From Pseudomonas viridiflava (GTDB lineage Bacteria; Pseudomonadota; Gammaproteobacteria; Pseudomonadales; Pseudomonadaceae), in contig NZ_UUIS01000041.1 of assembly GCF_900589395.1 (NCBI RefSeq), positions 85,267 through 149,266 on the forward strand: a stretch of 64,000 nucleotides of DNA. Direction: 5' to 3'. The translations under genes and the position numbers were made by a program. Positions 7,334 through 17,515 of this stretch are shown in pieces. The first letter of the stretch is position 1, and every line of letters begins with the position of its first letter. Under the pieces are notes generated by a model. That model did no database searches and was not told where the DNA came from. It worked only from the letters and a program-made list of their open reading frames with translations.

Positions 7334-8887
7334 TCAGAACTGGAAGTACAGGAACGGCGAGAAGCTCTGCGCCGACAGTTTCAGGATCGAGGCCACGAAC
7401 AGCAGCAGGATCAGCCCGCGCATGGCATAGCGTGGCCAGTCGGCCTGCCAGTACGCCGGTTGCACCTGCGCTTCGCGGCCCACGGTGTAGCCAGGCTGAT
7501 GCAGGCTGCCGGGGGCATCACCCGGTACGGCCTTGAGCGTGCCGGGCTGATCGCTGGCCGGGCCGTCGGCACAGGTTGTGGCCGGCCGTGCCGGGCGCTG
7601 GGTGTAGAAGTCGCGCAGGCCGAAGAACGCCAGGGTCGCGTAGGCCAGCGCCAGGGTGGCCACTTGCAGGCCGGTGAGGTTGGCGCGGGTCAGCTCCGAC
7701 AGCTGCCAGTCGCCGAAGCTGAACATGGCGCCATACATGCGCATCGCCACGTGCAGGTTTTCGGCGCGGAAGATGACCCAGCCGATCACCACCAGCACAA
7801 AGGTCAGCGCCCAGCGAACGGGGTTGAATGCCCAGGGTTTTGTATTGAGGCCCACGGCTTTTTCGATGGCCAGCCAGAGGCCGTGCCAGGCGCCCCAGAT
7901 CACGTAGGTGATATTGGCGCCATGCCACAGCCCGCCCAGCAGCATGGTCAGGAACAGGTTGCGGTAGGTGGCGAGCTGGCCACCGCGGTTGCCCCCCAGG
8001 GTGATGTACAGGTAGTCGCGCAGCCAGGTCGACAGGCTGATGTGCCAGCGCCGCCAGAACTCGGTGATCGACTGGCTGATGTAGGGCTGCTGGAAGTTTT
8101 CCATGAAGCGAAAGCCCATCATCAACCCCAGGCCGATGGCCATGTCGCTGTAGCCGGAGAAGTCGAAATATAGCTGCGCGGTGTAGGCCAGCGCGCCCAG
8201 CCAGGCGTCGCCCGTGGTGGGGTTTTGCAGGGCAAAACAGTGGTCGGCCACCACCGCCAGGGTGTCGGCGATGAACACTTTCTTGATGAAGCCCTGCATG
8301 AAGCGCGTGCAGCCTTCGGAGAACTTGTCCAGCGTGTGGGTGCGGTGGTTGAACTGGTCGACCAGATCGCGAAAGCGCAGCACGGGGCCGGCGATCAGGT
8401 GCGGGAAGATCGCCACGAACGCCGCGAAATCGATCAGGTTGCGGGTGGCCGGCGTATCACCGCGATAGACATCGATGATGTAGCTGATGGACTCGAAAAT
8501 GTAGAACGAAATGCCGATCGGCAGCAGCACGTGCGTCAGGATGAAGGGCTCCAGGCCCATCGAGGTCATGATCGCGTTGAGGCTGTCGACGCCGAAGTTG
8601 GCGTACTTGAAATAGCCCAGGATGCCCAGGTCGACCGCCACGCCCAGCAACAGCCAGCGCCGGGCCGGTCGGGTGCGCACGCCCGCGGCGCCCACCTTCA
8701 GGCCGATCCAGTAGTTCCACACGGTGACGGCAATGAACAGCGCGAGGAAATCGACCCGCCACCAGGCGTAGAAGAGGTAGCTGGCCAACAGCAGCAACAG
8801 GTTGCGATAGCGTTGCCCGCTCAGGTAGTACACGCCGAGAAAGACCGGCAGGAACAGAAACAGGAACACATTGGATGAAAAGACCAT
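7334..8887 (-). CDS. algI: alginate O-acetyltransferase AlgI (MBOAT)
   Basis: A 517-residue polytopic inner-membrane protein of the MBOAT family that passes acetyl groups across the membrane for AlgJ/AlgX. Multiple hydrophobic segments, FWRRWHISLSTWLRDYLYI at about 277-295 and the active histidine H322 in LLGGLWHGANITY (same number as in P. aeruginosa) identify it. The start at 8887 (MVFSSNVFLF) is the conserved one; the frame stays open 28 codons upstream through the G-rich hairpin but that part is not protein-like. The C-terminal loop (about 440-490) is hydrophilic and variable. It is separated from algL by an unusually long gap of 238 nt filled with a REP element. Confidence 0.97.
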   Translation of the reverse strand: MVFSSNVFLFLFLPVFLGVYYLSGQRYRNLLLLLASYLFYAWWRVDFLALFIAVTVWNYWIGLKVGAAGVRTRPARRWLLLGVAVDLGILGYFKYANFGVDSLNAIMTSMGLEPFILTHVLLPIGISFYIFESISYIIDVYRGDTPATRNLIDFAAFVAIFPHLIAGPVLRFRDLVDQFNHRTHTLDKFSEGCTRFMQGFIKKVFIADTLAVVADHCFALQNPTTGDAWLGALAYTAQLYFDFSGYSDMAIGLGLMMGFRFMENFQQPYISQSITEFWRRWHISLSTWLRDYLYITLGGNRGGQLATYRNLFLTMLLGGLWHGANITYVIWGAWHGLWLAIEKAVGLNTKPWAFNPVRWALTFVLVVIGWVIFRAENLHVAMRMYGAMFSFGDWQLSELTRANLTGLQVATLALAYATLAFFGLRDFYTQRPARPATTCADGPASDQPGTLKAVPGDAPGSLHQPGYTVGREAQVQPAYWQADWPRYAMRGLILLLFVASILKLSAQSFSPFLYFQF

Positions 8888-8937
8888 GTCTTCGTCTCCG
8901 AGGGTGCAACAGACATCCAAGGGCCAAAGCCCCCCCA

Positions 8938-8962
8938 AACCCCCCCACGCAAATGGGGGGTT
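8938..8962. other. G/C-run hairpin upstream of algI
   Basis: AAC followed by a run of Cs, an 8-nt loop (ACGCAAAT) and a run of Gs followed by TT form a compact 8-bp stem 50 nt upstream of the algI start inside the operon. There is no extended U-tract in the minus-strand reading direction, so it is more likely an mRNA stability or attenuation element than a full terminator. Confidence 0.5.
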
Positions 8963-8977
8963 GAAACTCACTTGCTG

Positions 8978-9129
8978 TGTAGGAGCGCGCTTGCCCGCGA
9001 CCGGCTGCGTTAGCAGTCGTAAATTTTCAGCGTTTCCAAAATCTTGAATGTGTTCACAGTCAAAATTTTCAGCGTTTCCGAGATTTTGCGAGCGCTGCGC
9101 ACTCGGTCGCGGGCAGAGCGCGCTCCTAC
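8978..9129. repeat. REP pair inside the alginate operon, copy B (with internal duplication)
   Basis: It has the same inverted GTAGGAGCGCGC...GCGCGCTCCTAC architecture as at 2035-2144. The linker is about 40 nt longer: the block AAATTTTCAGCGTTTCC occurs twice (about 9020 and 9064), with TTGAATGTGTTCACAGTCA between. The right-hand unit supplies the stop codon of algL (TAG, complement of 9126-9128). It is the only REP inside the 12-gene operon, between algL and algI. Confidence 0.9.
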
Positions 9130-10265
9130 CTGCCGTCGCGGTCGTGACGGGGGTCGTAGACCCGGGTCAGGTCGCCGCCCAGGCGAAAGGTCTTGAACGG
9201 TTGCTTCTCGTGCTTTTTTTCCAGCACCCGGGCATCGCAGGCGTAGAGCGAGCAGTACGGTTCCAGCCAGGCGAATTTCGGGTCCTTTTTCAGGTCGGTC
9301 ATGTCCTGCTTCTGGCCGCCGCGCTCGGCGAAGGCGTCCGGGTCCTCGACGCCGGCCAGTACCCGGTCGCCCAGGCGCTTGAGCGCGCCGTTGTTTTCCG
9401 GGCGCACGTCCACACCGTTGGCCTGGGCGAAGCTGGCGATCATGGCCAGCGGCGGCAGTGAATAGTTGTGGTAGGCCAGTGCGCGTTCACGGCGCTTGAG
9501 TTCGTTGGGCAAAAAGCCCTCGGCATCGACCTGATGGGCGGCGACCTTGAATTGCTGCACCGACCAGTCGAACAGGTCGCGACGGTTGGTGGCCACGGCG
9601 GTGGCCATGACCGACCAGGCGGCCCAGTAGGAGTGGTTGTTGATCTTCTCCAGCGGCAGGTGGCTCCAGTCGCGCACCACCTGGTCGGCCAGTGTGCTGA
9701 ACCAGGCTTCGATTTCGGCCGCTTGCTGGGTGTGGTTGGCCAAGGGGCGCGAGTCGGAAAACTTCAGGCGCAGGTAAGCGGCCGACAGGCTGCCCAGTGC
9801 CCATTTGCGCATCGACTTGCCGGTGTGGTTGTACTGCTGTGACTCCAGCGCGCCGGCCCGTGCCCAGGCGGTGAGCATGTTCAGCGAGCAGTCCAGCTGT
9901 TCCGGCCGGCCGTCGCGCATGTATTGCATCACCACCTTGCTGATACCGCGCTCCAGGTCGGTGATGTCCTGGGTGGCCGAGCGGAAGGCCTTCTCGGCCA
10001 ACTCGTTGAGGGTCGAGCGGGCCTTGTCCGAGCCTTCGTACTTGCTGCGAAACACCAGCTCGCCGGTATAGGGCGTGGGGATCGGGGCACAACTGAATCT
10101 GTGCTCGCCGGTCTTCATCTGCTCGATCGGTGCCGAATAGCCCGCAGGCGGGATCAACGCTGGCACAGGCGCTGCGCCTGCGTTCCAGGCGTGGGCGGGC
10201 AGCGAGGCCGAGGCCAGCAAGGCCAGCGACAGCAGGGCAGGGCCCAGGGTTTTGCGCGTCTGCAT
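9126..10265 (-). CDS. algL: poly(beta-D-mannuronate) lyase AlgL
   Basis: A 379-residue periplasmic alginate lyase that cleaves mannuronate polymer by beta-elimination and clears misdirected alginate from the periplasm. The signal peptide is residues 1-26 (SLPAHA/W). The active-site motif NNHSYW is at 209-214 and [16 protein letters not shown] near 265 carries the tyrosine/arginine region of this fold. Start choice: an ATG at 10277 overlaps the algX stop as ATGA, but the ATG at 10265 has a GAGGA site at ideal spacing and begins directly with the signal peptide, so it is preferred. The stop codon is the first TAG of a REP element. The C-terminus ([12 protein letters not shown]) may therefore have been redefined by REP insertion. 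Confidence 0.96.
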   Translation of the reverse strand: MQTRKTLGPALLSLALLASASLPAHAWNAGAAPVPALIPPAGYSAPIEQMKTGEHRFSCAPIPTPYTGELVFRSKYEGSDKARSTLNELAEKAFRSATQDITDLERGISKVVMQYMRDGRPEQLDCSLNMLTAWARAGALESQQYNHTGKSMRKWALGSLSAAYLRLKFSDSRPLANHTQQAAEIEAWFSTLADQVVRDWSHLPLEKINNHSYWAAWSVMATAVATNRRDLFDWSVQQFKVAAHQVDAEGFLPNELKRRERALAYHNYSLPPLAMIASFAQANGVDVRPENNGALKRLGDRVLAGVEDPDAFAERGGQKQDMTDLKKDPKFAWLEPYCSLYACDARVLEKKHEKQPFKTFRLGGDLTRVYDPRHDRDGR

Positions 10266-10273
10266 AAAAGTCC

Positions 10274-11710
10274 TCATTGTCCGGCTTGCGCCGTCTGTTG
10301 CGCAGGGCTGGCGAACCCGTTGCGTTTACACAGCTGGGCCTTGATCTTCAGCGCCGGCGTGCCAGGGTTCGGTCCCTGGATTTCCACTGCCAGCAGTTGC
10401 TGGTTGGCCCAGTCTTCGTCTTCGCGCAACTGGAAGGCGAAGCGGCCGTCGGTGTCAGTGGTCTCGGGTTTTTCAAGCTTCAGGTCTTCGTGGCGGCCAT
10501 TCATGTACCACAGGCGCGCCTGCAACAACTTGACCGAAGGGTCCTCGAAGCGGATGTCGACCTGATGGTCGCCGTTGCGAATGGACTTGATGCCGTGGGT
10601 GCCATTGACCAGTACCTCGTTGTTGCCGGGCTTGAGGCTCATCTGGCGACTGAGCAGCGCCGGCTTGCCTTCGCAACCGTTGTCGAGCAATGCCAGCATC
10701 TGCCGCCAGACGCTTTCCTGGTCCAGGCGGTACAGCGGCGAGAACTCCCAGATGAGTACCTTGGGCGGGTTGTTGCGAAATTCCTCGCTGCCCAGGTACT
10801 GGATCATCGCACCTTCCAGGCCACCGCCGGGAAAGGCCACGTTGAGCACGTCGGCGCTCAGGTACTCCTGCAGGAAACCGCCGAAGTTGTAGTTCTTGCC
10901 ACTGTGGCTGGTGCCCACCAGCGTGATCTCAGGGTTGCCGCCATCGCCGAACAGGTCGCTGTCGCCGGCCTCACCCTTGGGTTCGGTGGCGAACTGGTCC
11001 ATGTACTGGACGGCGTAGCTGGTGCCGCACAACTGCCCGGCCATGTTGTGCAGGGTGCCAGTCTTGCCCATGCGCCCGGATTTGCTGCTCTCGAACTCAC
11101 GCTTGGGAATGTCGGCGTAGGCCGGGATCTGCTTGACGGTCTCGGCCACTCGCCTGGCGGTGCGCTGGGCGCCGTACGGGGTCCAGTGCTGGTCGCCGCG
11201 AAAGTAGAAATCGTGGGCTTCGTTTTCATTGGCCAGCGGCGACAGGTCCGGCACCCAGTAGCCCATCTTGCTAAAGCGCCCGAGCATGGCCTGGTAGTTT
11301 TTCAATGCGGTGTCGTAGGCGAACTTCTCGCGGTCGGCCGGCAGCAGCTTGTTGCGGTCTACCAGCCCGCGCGTGGGCTGGTAGACCACCACCAGCTCGA
11401 CGCCGCGGCGCTTGAACGCACGTTGCAGTTGTTGCAGGCGCTTGTAGCCCAGCGCGCTGGTGCCGAAGTCGGTGCGCAGGTCTTCGCGGGTACGAAACAG
11501 CCAGTCGCCTTCGGCCTGGATCAGCGTGGTGAAGTTCTGCTGGTAGCGGGTGGTGTAGTTTTTGGCGTTATGAGCGGCCGGGCACAGCTGGCAGCAGGGT
11601 TGGGCGGTAAAGGCCGGCACCTGGGCATCGGCACGGACAGTACCGGCGGCCGCCAGCAGCGCCGCGGTCAGGCCTGACAGGCCGAGCCATTTGATCAATG
11701 GGGTGTGCAT
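10274..11710 (-). CDS. algX: alginate biosynthesis/acetylation protein AlgX
   Basis: A 478-residue periplasmic protein with an N-terminal SGNH-like acetyltransferase domain and a C-terminal carbohydrate-binding module. It is the terminal acetyltransferase and a scaffold of the alginate export complex. The signal peptide ends near residue 28. The catalytic residues D173 and H175 ([10 protein letters not shown]) and S268 (GTSHS) are one off the P. aeruginosa numbering. Two cysteine pairs near the N-terminus (CCQLC) are conserved. The start at 11710 has GAGGA 6 nt upstream. It overlaps or abuts both algG and algL. Confidence 0.97.
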   Translation of the reverse strand: MHTPLIKWLGLSGLTAALLAAAGTVRADAQVPAFTAQPCCQLCPAAHNAKNYTTRYQQNFTTLIQAEGDWLFRTREDLRTDFGTSALGYKRLQQLQRAFKRRGVELVVVYQPTRGLVDRNKLLPADREKFAYDTALKNYQAMLGRFSKMGYWVPDLSPLANENEAHDFYFRGDQHWTPYGAQRTARRVAETVKQIPAYADIPKREFESSKSGRMGKTGTLHNMAGQLCGTSYAVQYMDQFATEPKGEAGDSDLFGDGGNPEITLVGTSHSGKNYNFGGFLQEYLSADVLNVAFPGGGLEGAMIQYLGSEEFRNNPPKVLIWEFSPLYRLDQESVWRQMLALLDNGCEGKPALLSRQMSLKPGNNEVLVNGTHGIKSIRNGDHQVDIRFEDPSVKLLQARLWYMNGRHEDLKLEKPETTDTDGRFAFQLREDEDWANQQLLAVEIQGPNPGTPALKIKAQLCKRNGFASPAQQTAQAGQ

Positions 11711-11724
11711 GACAATTCCTCGGC

Positions 11725-13335
11725 TCATTCGCGCAGCTCGGTCTGGTTTTCAACGGGGTCGATCAGCACGGCTTTTTTCTGGCGCACCAGCAGGTCGAGA
11801 ATCTGTGCCTGGTTCTCGCCCAGGATGCCGTTGAGGGTGATGCCGTTGGCCTTGGTCGGCGCCAGCATGGCGACGTTGTAAAGCTCGATGCTCAGGGGCG
11901 AATCGATCGACAAGGGGCCTGAACCGTTGCCGGCCAGTTCGCCGCCGACCACCAGCAACGACACCTGGGTGTCGAACGGGTCCAACTGGATGTCACGGTC
12001 GGTGTCGCTCAGGTCCTTGATGTGGCCATAGACACCCACCAGGCCGTTGCCCATGGCGAAATTGTTGTAGAGCTTGATGTTGGTGCTGTTACGCACGCGG
12101 ATGCCGTGGCGGCGGTTGGCAACCACCCGGTTGCCCCACAGCAGGTTGTCGCCGCTTTCGTACAGGGTGATGCCGTCGGTGTGGTTCTGGTAGATGTCGT
12201 TGTCGGCCACGATGTTGTTGACGCTATTGCGGTCGAGCATGACGCCGGAGAGCTGGTTGCCGTAGCTCTTGTTGCGAAAGATGAAACTGTCGTTCACCTC
12301 GCGCGAGACGATGATCCCGTGCTTCTTTTTCGTGCCGTGCACGGTGTTCTCGGCAATGATCAGGCCGTGCGAGCGGTCGTGCGGGTCGATGCCGTAGACG
12401 ATGTTGTCGCGGTAGGTGTTGCCCTTGATGACGAACCCCTGGGTTTCATAGCAGTAGAAGCCGTACCACAGGTCGGCAAACTGCGAATCGACAATCCAGC
12501 CGGTGGGCTCGGGGCGCTTGAGCACCCTGGCGGCATTGGGGGGGTACTGCGAAATGCTGACCCCGTAGGACTTGCTCTGGTCGTAGCCCAGGCTGGTCAT
12601 GCGGGTACTGGTGATCCAGGTGTGCGAGCCGCCCCAGGCCAGCAGGAACGGCCGGAATTCCCGGGGCCGGCGCCAGGTCGCCAGCGCATTGCGGGTTTCG
12701 TTCCAGCCATTGACCTGCGAACGGGTGATCAGCAGCCTGCCTTCGTTGACGATGAACGCGCCGCGTTCCTGCGACAGGCGCAGCTCGCGGGTGCGTTGGT
12801 CGATTTCCAGGGTGCCGGTGTCCTTGACCAGGATCGGCACGCGGGCGACGAACACGCCGGGCGACACTTCGCTGAGCAGGTGCCTGGGCACCTGGCGCGC
12901 CACATCCTGCAGGCTGGCATAACCGTCCTGCACCACGATGATCTGCGGAATGCCGCGCTGGCGCGCGACCCACTCGGCCATCTTGTTGTCGCCGCCGACG
13001 AACTCCTTCATGCCATTGGCTTCTTCCATCATCCGCGTGACCCGCACCTTGCCCGGCGTGCTGCGCTGGATCTGTTGCAGGGCCGCCTCGGTGGTGTAGC
13101 CGGACAGGTCGGGCAGCACGGGTTTGCGCAGCGCCAAGGGTTCGACCGGCGGGCTGCTGATGGTGTAGGTCTTGGCCTGTTGCAGTTCCTTGGCCACCGC
13201 CCGGGCAGGCTCCGACACGGCGGGGGGGCTCGCCAGCGCCACGCCGGCCATCAGCAGCGCGCTGCCCAGCACGGCGCTTTCGAGCAGGGCCTGCGACCAG
13301 GGCCGGTGACGGGCATTGCTTGGGTGACTGTTCAT
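11725..13335 (-). CDS. algG: mannuronan C5-epimerase AlgG
   Basis: A 536-residue periplasmic right-handed beta-helix enzyme that converts mannuronate to guluronate in the growing polymer. The signal sequence is about residues 15-36 (ALLMAGVALA/S). Repeating CASH-type turns (NTYRDNIVYGIDPHD, ENTVHGTKKKHGIIVSR, NKSYGNQLSGVMLDRN, NDIYQNHTDGITLYES) fill the centre, with the catalytic DPHD at 317-320. The ATG at 13335 follows AAGGAG. Ten codons of open frame upstream are rejected. The gene lies 29 nt after algE. Confidence 0.97.
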   Translation of the reverse strand: MNSHPSNARHRPWSQALLESAVLGSALLMAGVALASPPAVSEPARAVAKELQQAKTYTISSPPVEPLALRKPVLPDLSGYTTEAALQQIQRSTPGKVRVTRMMEEANGMKEFVGGDNKMAEWVARQRGIPQIIVVQDGYASLQDVARQVPRHLLSEVSPGVFVARVPILVKDTGTLEIDQRTRELRLSQERGAFIVNEGRLLITRSQVNGWNETRNALATWRRPREFRPFLLAWGGSHTWITSTRMTSLGYDQSKSYGVSISQYPPNAARVLKRPEPTGWIVDSQFADLWYGFYCYETQGFVIKGNTYRDNIVYGIDPHDRSHGLIIAENTVHGTKKKHGIIVSREVNDSFIFRNKSYGNQLSGVMLDRNSVNNIVADNDIYQNHTDGITLYESGDNLLWGNRVVANRRHGIRVRNSTNIKLYNNFAMGNGLVGVYGHIKDLSDTDRDIQLDPFDTQVSLLVVGGELAGNGSGPLSIDSPLSIELYNVAMLAPTKANGITLNGILGENQAQILDLLVRQKKAVLIDPVENQTELRE

Positions 13336-13364
13336 CTCATCGCACTCCTTGGAGACCGCTGGCA

Positions 13365-14873
13365 TCAGAAGCGCCAGATGACATCGACGATGGCCCGGTA
13401 CATGTAGCTGTCCACGTCGCTGTGGTAGGCATCGCCCGGCTTGAACACCCCGGCGCGCAGGCGGATCAGTGCCGAAGGCTCATCGACCGACTGACTGATG
13501 GCTGTCGGCAGCAGGCCCTGCTTGAAGTACTTGGTGACCACCAGGTCCATCTCCTGGCCAAGGTCCTTGCGCCCGTCTTCCAGGGGCAGCGAACTGAAGG
13601 TGTTGGTCGGGATGCCGCTGGCATCGAACTGTTCCTGGGTCGGGTTGATCCCGGCACCGCCGATCCGTGCATGGCCGTCGACGCGGCGGAATTTGTGATA
13701 GATCAGCGAGGCGTCGTACTCGTCGTTCATCTGCCAGGAGGCGAACAGCGAGCCGGTCTCGACGTTGGCCATTTCGCCCTGGAACGCTTCGCCGAAGCGA
13801 TGCACCCGCGAGCGCGTGCCGGTCCAGTTCGAGCGGTTGCTTTCCAGGCCGGTCTGCTCGTAGTGCTTGCTGGCCCGCGAGTAGGCCGCGCCGACCTGCC
13901 ATTGCGGGTCCAGGCGCAGGCGCAGGCCCAGGTCGGTGGCCCAGCCATCGACGTTGCGGCTGCGTTTGTCACCGGCCAGGTACTGGTCGGTGTTGGCGTC
14001 ATAGGTGGCGCCGGTTTCGTCGCGCTCGCCGGTCAGCCAGGTCAGACTGCCCCAGTAGTTGAGGGTGTGGGTGTTGCGGTGGTTGAAGGCGTCGCTGTCA
14101 GCCTGCAGGCCCAGCCAGGTCAGGTCGCCATTGGCGGTCTTGTCCAGGTCGTCAAGCACTTCGCCGCTGCGCTTGAGCTTGCCATCGTCGTGGCTGTGGT
14201 GCGCGCGAATGCCGGCCCAGTGCCCCGGTGCCCACTGGTAGCTGGCCGAGCCGAACAGGTGCTGGCGGTCTTCGTCTTCCGGGGCCAGTTCGGTCAGGTC
14301 GGTGCGGTACTCACTGAAGCGCTGGGCAGCGCCGAGGTCGGCGCGCAGCAAGGTGGTGTCGAAGGTCCAGTTGATGGCCTCGATGTTCACGTCGCGCCAC
14401 TGACCGTCGTCGTTGCGCAGGCGCTGGCGACCGACCTTGAGGATCTCGCCGGGGTAGGGGGTAAAGCCGCTGTAGCCGACCCAGAACTCGCGCAGGGCGG
14501 CGTAGCTCTTGTCGACCTCGCGCTCGCTGGCGTTGCCACGGGCCACTTGCGTGCCGCTCTGACCACGGCTGTTGGTGGCGGTCTGTTCCAGCGGGTCGGT
14601 CTGGATGATGTCGGTGGCGGTCACCAACTGGCCCATCGCATAACCGCTCCAGGCGCCGCGCTCGCCATACACCCACGGGCGCAGATCCAGGCCGATGCCG
14701 TTGACGTCACCGCCCGACCGGGTGCCCAGGTCGCGGTCGTCTTCGCTTTGTGCGGTGATCCTGGCTTCCAGGCCGACGTTCTGTTCTTCGGTCAGGGCGG
14801 CCAGGGTCGGGCACGCCCACAGCAGGGTAAACCCAAGGCCCATGCCGGCAGCCATCAGGGGGTTGAGCTTCAT
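13365..14873 (-). CDS. algE: alginate outer-membrane export channel AlgE
   Basis: A 502-residue outer-membrane beta-barrel through which alginate is secreted. The signal peptide is residues 1-25 (CPTLA/A). The mature protein alternates amphipathic strands with large charged loops and ends in a C-terminal aromatic residue (VDVIWRF), the outer-membrane targeting signal. The electropositive path expected for alginate fits the many arginines. Its start overlaps the algK stop by 4 nt (ATGA), which indicates translational coupling with its lipoprotein partner. Confidence 0.97.
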   Translation of the reverse strand: MKLNPLMAAGMGLGFTLLWACPTLAALTEEQNVGLEARITAQSEDDRDLGTRSGGDVNGIGLDLRPWVYGERGAWSGYAMGQLVTATDIIQTDPLEQTATNSRGQSGTQVARGNASEREVDKSYAALREFWVGYSGFTPYPGEILKVGRQRLRNDDGQWRDVNIEAINWTFDTTLLRADLGAAQRFSEYRTDLTELAPEDEDRQHLFGSASYQWAPGHWAGIRAHHSHDDGKLKRSGEVLDDLDKTANGDLTWLGLQADSDAFNHRNTHTLNYWGSLTWLTGERDETGATYDANTDQYLAGDKRSRNVDGWATDLGLRLRLDPQWQVGAAYSRASKHYEQTGLESNRSNWTGTRSRVHRFGEAFQGEMANVETGSLFASWQMNDEYDASLIYHKFRRVDGHARIGGAGINPTQEQFDASGIPTNTFSSLPLEDGRKDLGQEMDLVVTKYFKQGLLPTAISQSVDEPSALIRLRAGVFKPGDAYHSDVDSYMYRAIVDVIWRF

Positions 14874-16300
14874 AGGGCTTCCTCAGCGTTGTCGTTTTGC
14901 AGGGTTTGCAGGACCAGCGCGCTCTGGCTGGCGGTTGCACCCCGGACGTGCTGTTCGCGTTCGAGCAAGGCTTGGGCTGTGGCGAGGCGTTCCGGTGGCA
15001 GTTGCTGGTTGATGTGCTGGAGCAGTTCGCTGTCGGGCGCCGTGCCACGGGCCAGGGCCAGTTGGCTGAAGACCCAGGCGTTGACCGGGTCGGGGCGGAT
15101 GCCACGGCCCTGCGAGAACAACTGCGCCAGGGCGTAGTCGGCGCTGCTCTGGCCGCCACGGGCGGCGATCAGCAGTTCGTCCACGGCTTTTTGCGGGGCG
15201 ACATGGCCCAGGTAACCGCGCCGGTACAGTTGCCCCAGGTAGTAGTGCGCCGAGATCTCGGTGGCAGTGGCCTTGATGAGGTGCTGCTCGGCCTTGGCGG
15301 CATCGGCCGGCAACCACTTGCCTTCGTAGTAGATCCGTCCCAGCAGCAGTTCGGCCCGTGGCTGGTCGGCGGCGCGGCCGTTGTCCAGGTACTCCATCAG
15401 CGTGTCGACATCACCCCGCTCGGGAAAGTCGTAGATCAGCCTGGCCAGCGTGACCCACGAGGCCGGGTAACCGGGCGCGATGCCTTCGAGCAGTTGCTGG
15501 GCGCCTTGTGGGTCAGGCGTGCCGATCTCGGCGTCGCCCAGCACCCGCGCCACGCTGTCGACCCGCTGGGCATCGACGCGACCGGCGGCGTGGGCGCTGT
15601 TGAGCTGTTGGAGCAGTGCTTTTTGCGGCTCGGCCTGGCCACGGGTCTGGTACACGGTGGCCAGCTCGACATAACACGAGTCGGCGCTGGCCAGCACCGG
15701 CTTGCAGATGCCTTCGATTTCGTCCAGGTGCTGGGCGTAGGTGCCCAGGCTACGGTACAGGGCAATCTGCGCCAGGCCCGCTTCGGCGTAGCCTTGCTCG
15801 CGCCACTGGCTGATCTGCTGCTGGACATCGACCTCGGGAAAGCTCTGTGGCGATTGCAGGTAGAGCGTGGCCAGGGCCATCAACGCCCCGGATTCCCCGT
15901 GGGCAAAGGCCTGTTTGAGCAGTCGCTCGGCTTCCTGGTGTTCGGCCTGGGTGGCCGCCGGCTTGGCCACCAGCAGGCGGCCCAGGCGCGACTGGGCGCG
16001 GGGCAGCCTGGCCGCCGCCTCGCGGTAGGTGGCTTCGGCCTGCACAAGCGCCGCCGGATCACGGCTGGCGACTTGGATATCGGCCAGCCCGACCTTGGCC
16101 TCGTCATAGCCCAGGTCGGCCAGTTGCCGGTAATTGTGCTCGGCCAGGGTGATGTTGCCGTTTTGCAGGGCCTCGTTGGCCAGGCGCAGGTCGGGCAGGC
16201 CGACGCAGCCGCTCAGGCCCAGGCTCAAGGCAACGGCCAGGCCCAGCGTCGAAGGGGACAGCCCGGTAGGAGTCGACGGACGTTGAGGTGCGCGGTTCAT
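14870..16300 (-). CDS. algK: alginate biosynthesis lipoprotein AlgK (Sel1/TPR)
   Basis: A 476-residue outer-membrane lipoprotein that helps localise AlgE and links the export pore to AlgX. The N-terminus is a lipoprotein signal with lipobox LSGC, C32 being the acylated residue. The rest is built of Sel1/TPR-type helical repeats (for example [49 protein letters not shown]..., [23 protein letters not shown]). It lies 2 nt from alg44 and overlaps algE by 4 nt. Confidence 0.96.
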   Translation of the reverse strand: MNRAPQRPSTPTGLSPSTLGLAVALSLGLSGCVGLPDLRLANEALQNGNITLAEHNYRQLADLGYDEAKVGLADIQVASRDPAALVQAEATYREAAARLPRAQSRLGRLLVAKPAATQAEHQEAERLLKQAFAHGESGALMALATLYLQSPQSFPEVDVQQQISQWREQGYAEAGLAQIALYRSLGTYAQHLDEIEGICKPVLASADSCYVELATVYQTRGQAEPQKALLQQLNSAHAAGRVDAQRVDSVARVLGDAEIGTPDPQGAQQLLEGIAPGYPASWVTLARLIYDFPERGDVDTLMEYLDNGRAADQPRAELLLGRIYYEGKWLPADAAKAEQHLIKATATEISAHYYLGQLYRRGYLGHVAPQKAVDELLIAARGGQSSADYALAQLFSQGRGIRPDPVNAWVFSQLALARGTAPDSELLQHINQQLPPERLATAQALLEREQHVRGATASQSALVLQTLQNDNAEEAL

Positions 16301-16302
16301 GA

Positions 16303-17475
16303 TTACAGACCTGCGGCCATGGCTTTGTCGATCAGCCAGTTCATGGACGGGCCGCGATCGCTGATCACGTCCACCGGACGGCCTGCCAGGGTGCTGCTGA
16401 GGGCCTCGTCAGGCTTGATCTGCACGCGAATGTCGCTCGACAGTTCAGCGTTGGTCAGGTTGCTGCTGCTGACCACGCGGCCCGTGCGCATCTGCTCTTC
16501 GCCGGCGACCTGGAAACTGACCGGCGTGCCGGGTTTGATGTCCTTGAACTGGCGATAGGTGAAGCGCGCCTCGACAGTGGCCTGGGTGTCGCGCGGCACC
16601 AACTGGAAGATCACCTGGCCCTTGGCGGCATACTGGCCGTCGGCAACCAGCTGGCGGGCCACGAGACAGTCGCATGGGCTGGTCAGGGTGCCGCTCATCT
16701 GGCGGCCATAGAGCTGTTCGATCCTGGCCGGGTCCAGGTCTTCGCCGGTCAGGCCGCCCTTGAGCATTTCCAGCATGTTGGTGTTGAACGAGGCCAGCGG
16801 CGCGCCTTTTTGTACCGCCTGTTCAGAGGCCACCAGGCTTTGCAGGGTGCCTTCGCGGGGCATGGTCACTTCCATGCCCGGTACGCTGACCAGGCCGGCA
16901 GTGGCATGGCTGACGAAGTACAGGTCGTACACGGTCTTGAGCACGAAACCGGCGGCGCCCAGAGCGACGATGAAAATCCCCAGGCTGAAGGTCACCGCCC
17001 GCAGCCGGCCGAACACGCCCATGCCGCTGTCGCCGGCCTTGTGCTTGCGTGCCTGAGTGAAGTTGTCGCGCTGCAGGGTTGCCAGCACTTCACCGACACT
17101 GACGATGTCGCCGGCCAGGTGCGAGGTGATCAGGTGGCGCAGGGTAGCGATGTCCCTGGGTTCGAGGTTCTGGAACTGGCAGCCGACGCGGTGGGTCGTG
17201 GGGTTGATCGAGCGGATCTGCAGTTCGACGTCCATGGCCAGCCCCAGGTTGTCGATCAGAAACTGCAGGCGCGCCTTGATCACTTCGCCGACCTTCAGTT
17301 TCTCGCAGGCCGGGGCGATGTAGCTCAGGCCACCGGCCGACAAGTCTTCGACGCGCACCAGAGGCGCATTGGGGGCACCGTTGAGCAGGCGCAGCCTGGC
17401 CGGCAGCTTGACCCGGGCGTGTTGACGCTGAGCTTCGGATTCATGCACGACGTTGGCATTCACGGCTGTATTCAT
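16303..17475 (-). CDS. alg44: alginate co-polymerase Alg44 (PilZ c-di-GMP receptor)
   Basis: A 390-residue inner-membrane protein that activates the Alg8 polymerase on binding c-di-GMP. The N-terminal cytoplasmic PilZ domain has RxxxR as R17/R21 and DxSxxG starting at D44, the same residue numbers as in P. aeruginosa Alg44. One membrane helix lies at about 168-190 (FSLGIFIVALGAAGFVLKTVY). The periplasmic part resembles an HlyD-type membrane fusion domain (PCDCLVARQLVADGQYAAKGQVIFQLVP). It follows alg8 by 40 nt. Confidence 0.97.
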   Translation of the reverse strand: MNTAVNANVVHESEAQRQHARVKLPARLRLLNGAPNAPLVRVEDLSAGGLSYIAPACEKLKVGEVIKARLQFLIDNLGLAMDVELQIRSINPTTHRVGCQFQNLEPRDIATLRHLITSHLAGDIVSVGEVLATLQRDNFTQARKHKAGDSGMGVFGRLRAVTFSLGIFIVALGAAGFVLKTVYDLYFVSHATAGLVSVPGMEVTMPREGTLQSLVASEQAVQKGAPLASFNTNMLEMLKGGLTGEDLDPARIEQLYGRQMSGTLTSPCDCLVARQLVADGQYAAKGQVIFQLVPRDTQATVEARFTYRQFKDIKPGTPVSFQVAGEEQMRTGRVVSSSNLTNAELSSDIRVQIKPDEALSSTLAGRPVDVISDRGPSMNWLIDKAMAAGL

Positions 17476-17515
17476 GGTGAGGCTTCCTGATTGATCGATG
17501 GCTTCAGAGGTCCGG

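Noticed and set aside
13320..15137. Long plus-strand frames opposite algE, algK and algG
   Set aside because: Same GC-bias shadow effect; the alginate proteins on the minus strand account for the sequence fully.
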